Of a stretch of 52,519 nucleotides of DNA, positions 52,355-52,519 are shown piece after piece. Position 1 is the first letter of the stretch. The number at the start of each line of letters is the position of its first letter. The notes below the pieces were generated by a model, which had not been told where the DNA came from, did not search any database, and saw only the letters and a program-made list of their open reading frames with translations. Source of the DNA: Romboutsia timonensis. Lineage in GTDB: Bacteria > Bacillota > Clostridia > Peptostreptococcales > Peptostreptococcaceae. The stretch covers positions 2,098,931 through 2,151,449 of the forward strand of contig NZ_LT629850.1 of NCBI RefSeq assembly GCF_900106845.1, read 5' to 3'. The position numbers and the translations under genes were made by a program.

Positions 52355-52519
52355 TTAAAAAAGTTCGTAAATAGATTCTTCAAGGCTCTTGTTATTTTTA
52401 GTTATTTTTTTCAAATTTTTCTTTAATGTTGCCCAATACTTTTCTATAGGATTTAAATTTGGAGAATATGGTGGTAAAAATATTAGTTTTAGATTTTTAT
52501 TAGCATTTTTACATAATTC
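52355..52519 (-). CDS. IS630-family transposase, C-terminal part (continues beyond window)
   Basis: Only the last 54 codons are inside. They read LIFLPPYSPNLNPIEKYWAT, the IS630/Tc1-like DDE box (PPYSPxLNPIE with its Glu), then LKKNLKKITKNNKSLEESIY and ELF before TAA. The gap 52201-52354 between the lysozyme gene and this gene holds no feature that can be supported. Confidence 0.88.
   Translation of the reverse strand, partial: ELCKNANKNLKLIFLPPYSPNLNPIEKYWATLKKNLKKITKNNKSLEESIYELF

Overview
The base composition (very AT-rich), strong AGGAGG-type ribosome sites with many TTG/GTG starts, and gene families point to a low-GC Clostridia genome. The family mix (paired DUF1659/DUF2922/YvrJ cassettes, Cof phosphatase, TcyP-like symporter) would fit Peptostreptococcaceae such as Paraclostridium, Paeniclostridium or Clostridioides. 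The genus is inference. The window is accessory DNA, dense with insertion sequences, gene relics and prophage or integrative-element pieces. No rRNA, tRNA or CRISPR array was seen.

Layout. 1-498 is the end of an IS982-family copy; a near-identical complete copy in the same orientation lies at 50166-51290. 534-4324 holds an M3 oligopeptidase, a Cof/HAD phosphatase and an Rpn-type nuclease. 4391-8088 looks like a transposase-less mobile cassette: imperfect ~27-bp terminal inverted repeats and an 8-bp target duplication enclose an ATP-grasp gene and a divergent XRE-cupin regulator, and an IS256-family element (with its own near-perfect duplication) sits inside it. 8339-13448 and 16778-18623 are two paralogous cassettes: Mor-like HTH protein / divergent N-acetylmuramoyl-L-alanine amidase, DUF1659, DUF2922, YvrJ. 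Cassette A is split by a TcyP-like transporter plus regulator flanked by ~33-bp direct repeats. It is followed by a self-contained unit for a 55-aa membrane peptide and by a decayed third yvrJ. An unknown gene and an AlbA_2/HATPase regulator lie between the cassettes.

18806-20383 encodes a sigma factor and a DUF4179 membrane protein. At 21036-24087 a DUF3800 gene is interrupted by a 2120-bp IS1595-family element that carries a CPBP protease passenger; removing the element and one copy of its 8-bp duplication restores one open frame. 25264-30824 is a prophage replication and lysogeny block: DnaC-like loader, DnaD-like protein, YqaJ nuclease with a 17-residue repeat insertion, antirepressor, Cro, CI, ImmA/IrrE. 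31036-32548 is a nitric-oxide response cluster: single-domain globin, DUF454 protein and an Rrf2/NsrR-like regulator with candidate boxes. 33725-37318 contains further IS1595-type ends with different passengers (GNAT acetyltransferase, 94-aa membrane protein) around a lipoprotein and a MarR regulator.

37723-42486 is a two-component system with an adjacent MacB/FtsX-type ABC exporter. 42747-49706 is a decayed integrative element: a large serine recombinase is split by about 2 kb that encodes a secreted HNH nuclease and a likely immunity protein, next to a 5'-truncated prim-pol/helicase gene. 51295-52191 is a GH25 lysozyme with LysM, and the window ends inside an IS630-family transposase.

Recurring theme: related GGCT(A/C/T)TGTT-type ends are found at 4391, 8088, 21544, 23663, 30830, 33725 and 36194. 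Two of these sets have perfect 8-bp duplications. They suggest one IS1595-like family moving different passenger genes through this genome, sometimes without its own transposase. Family assignments rest on motifs read by eye; no database search was run.
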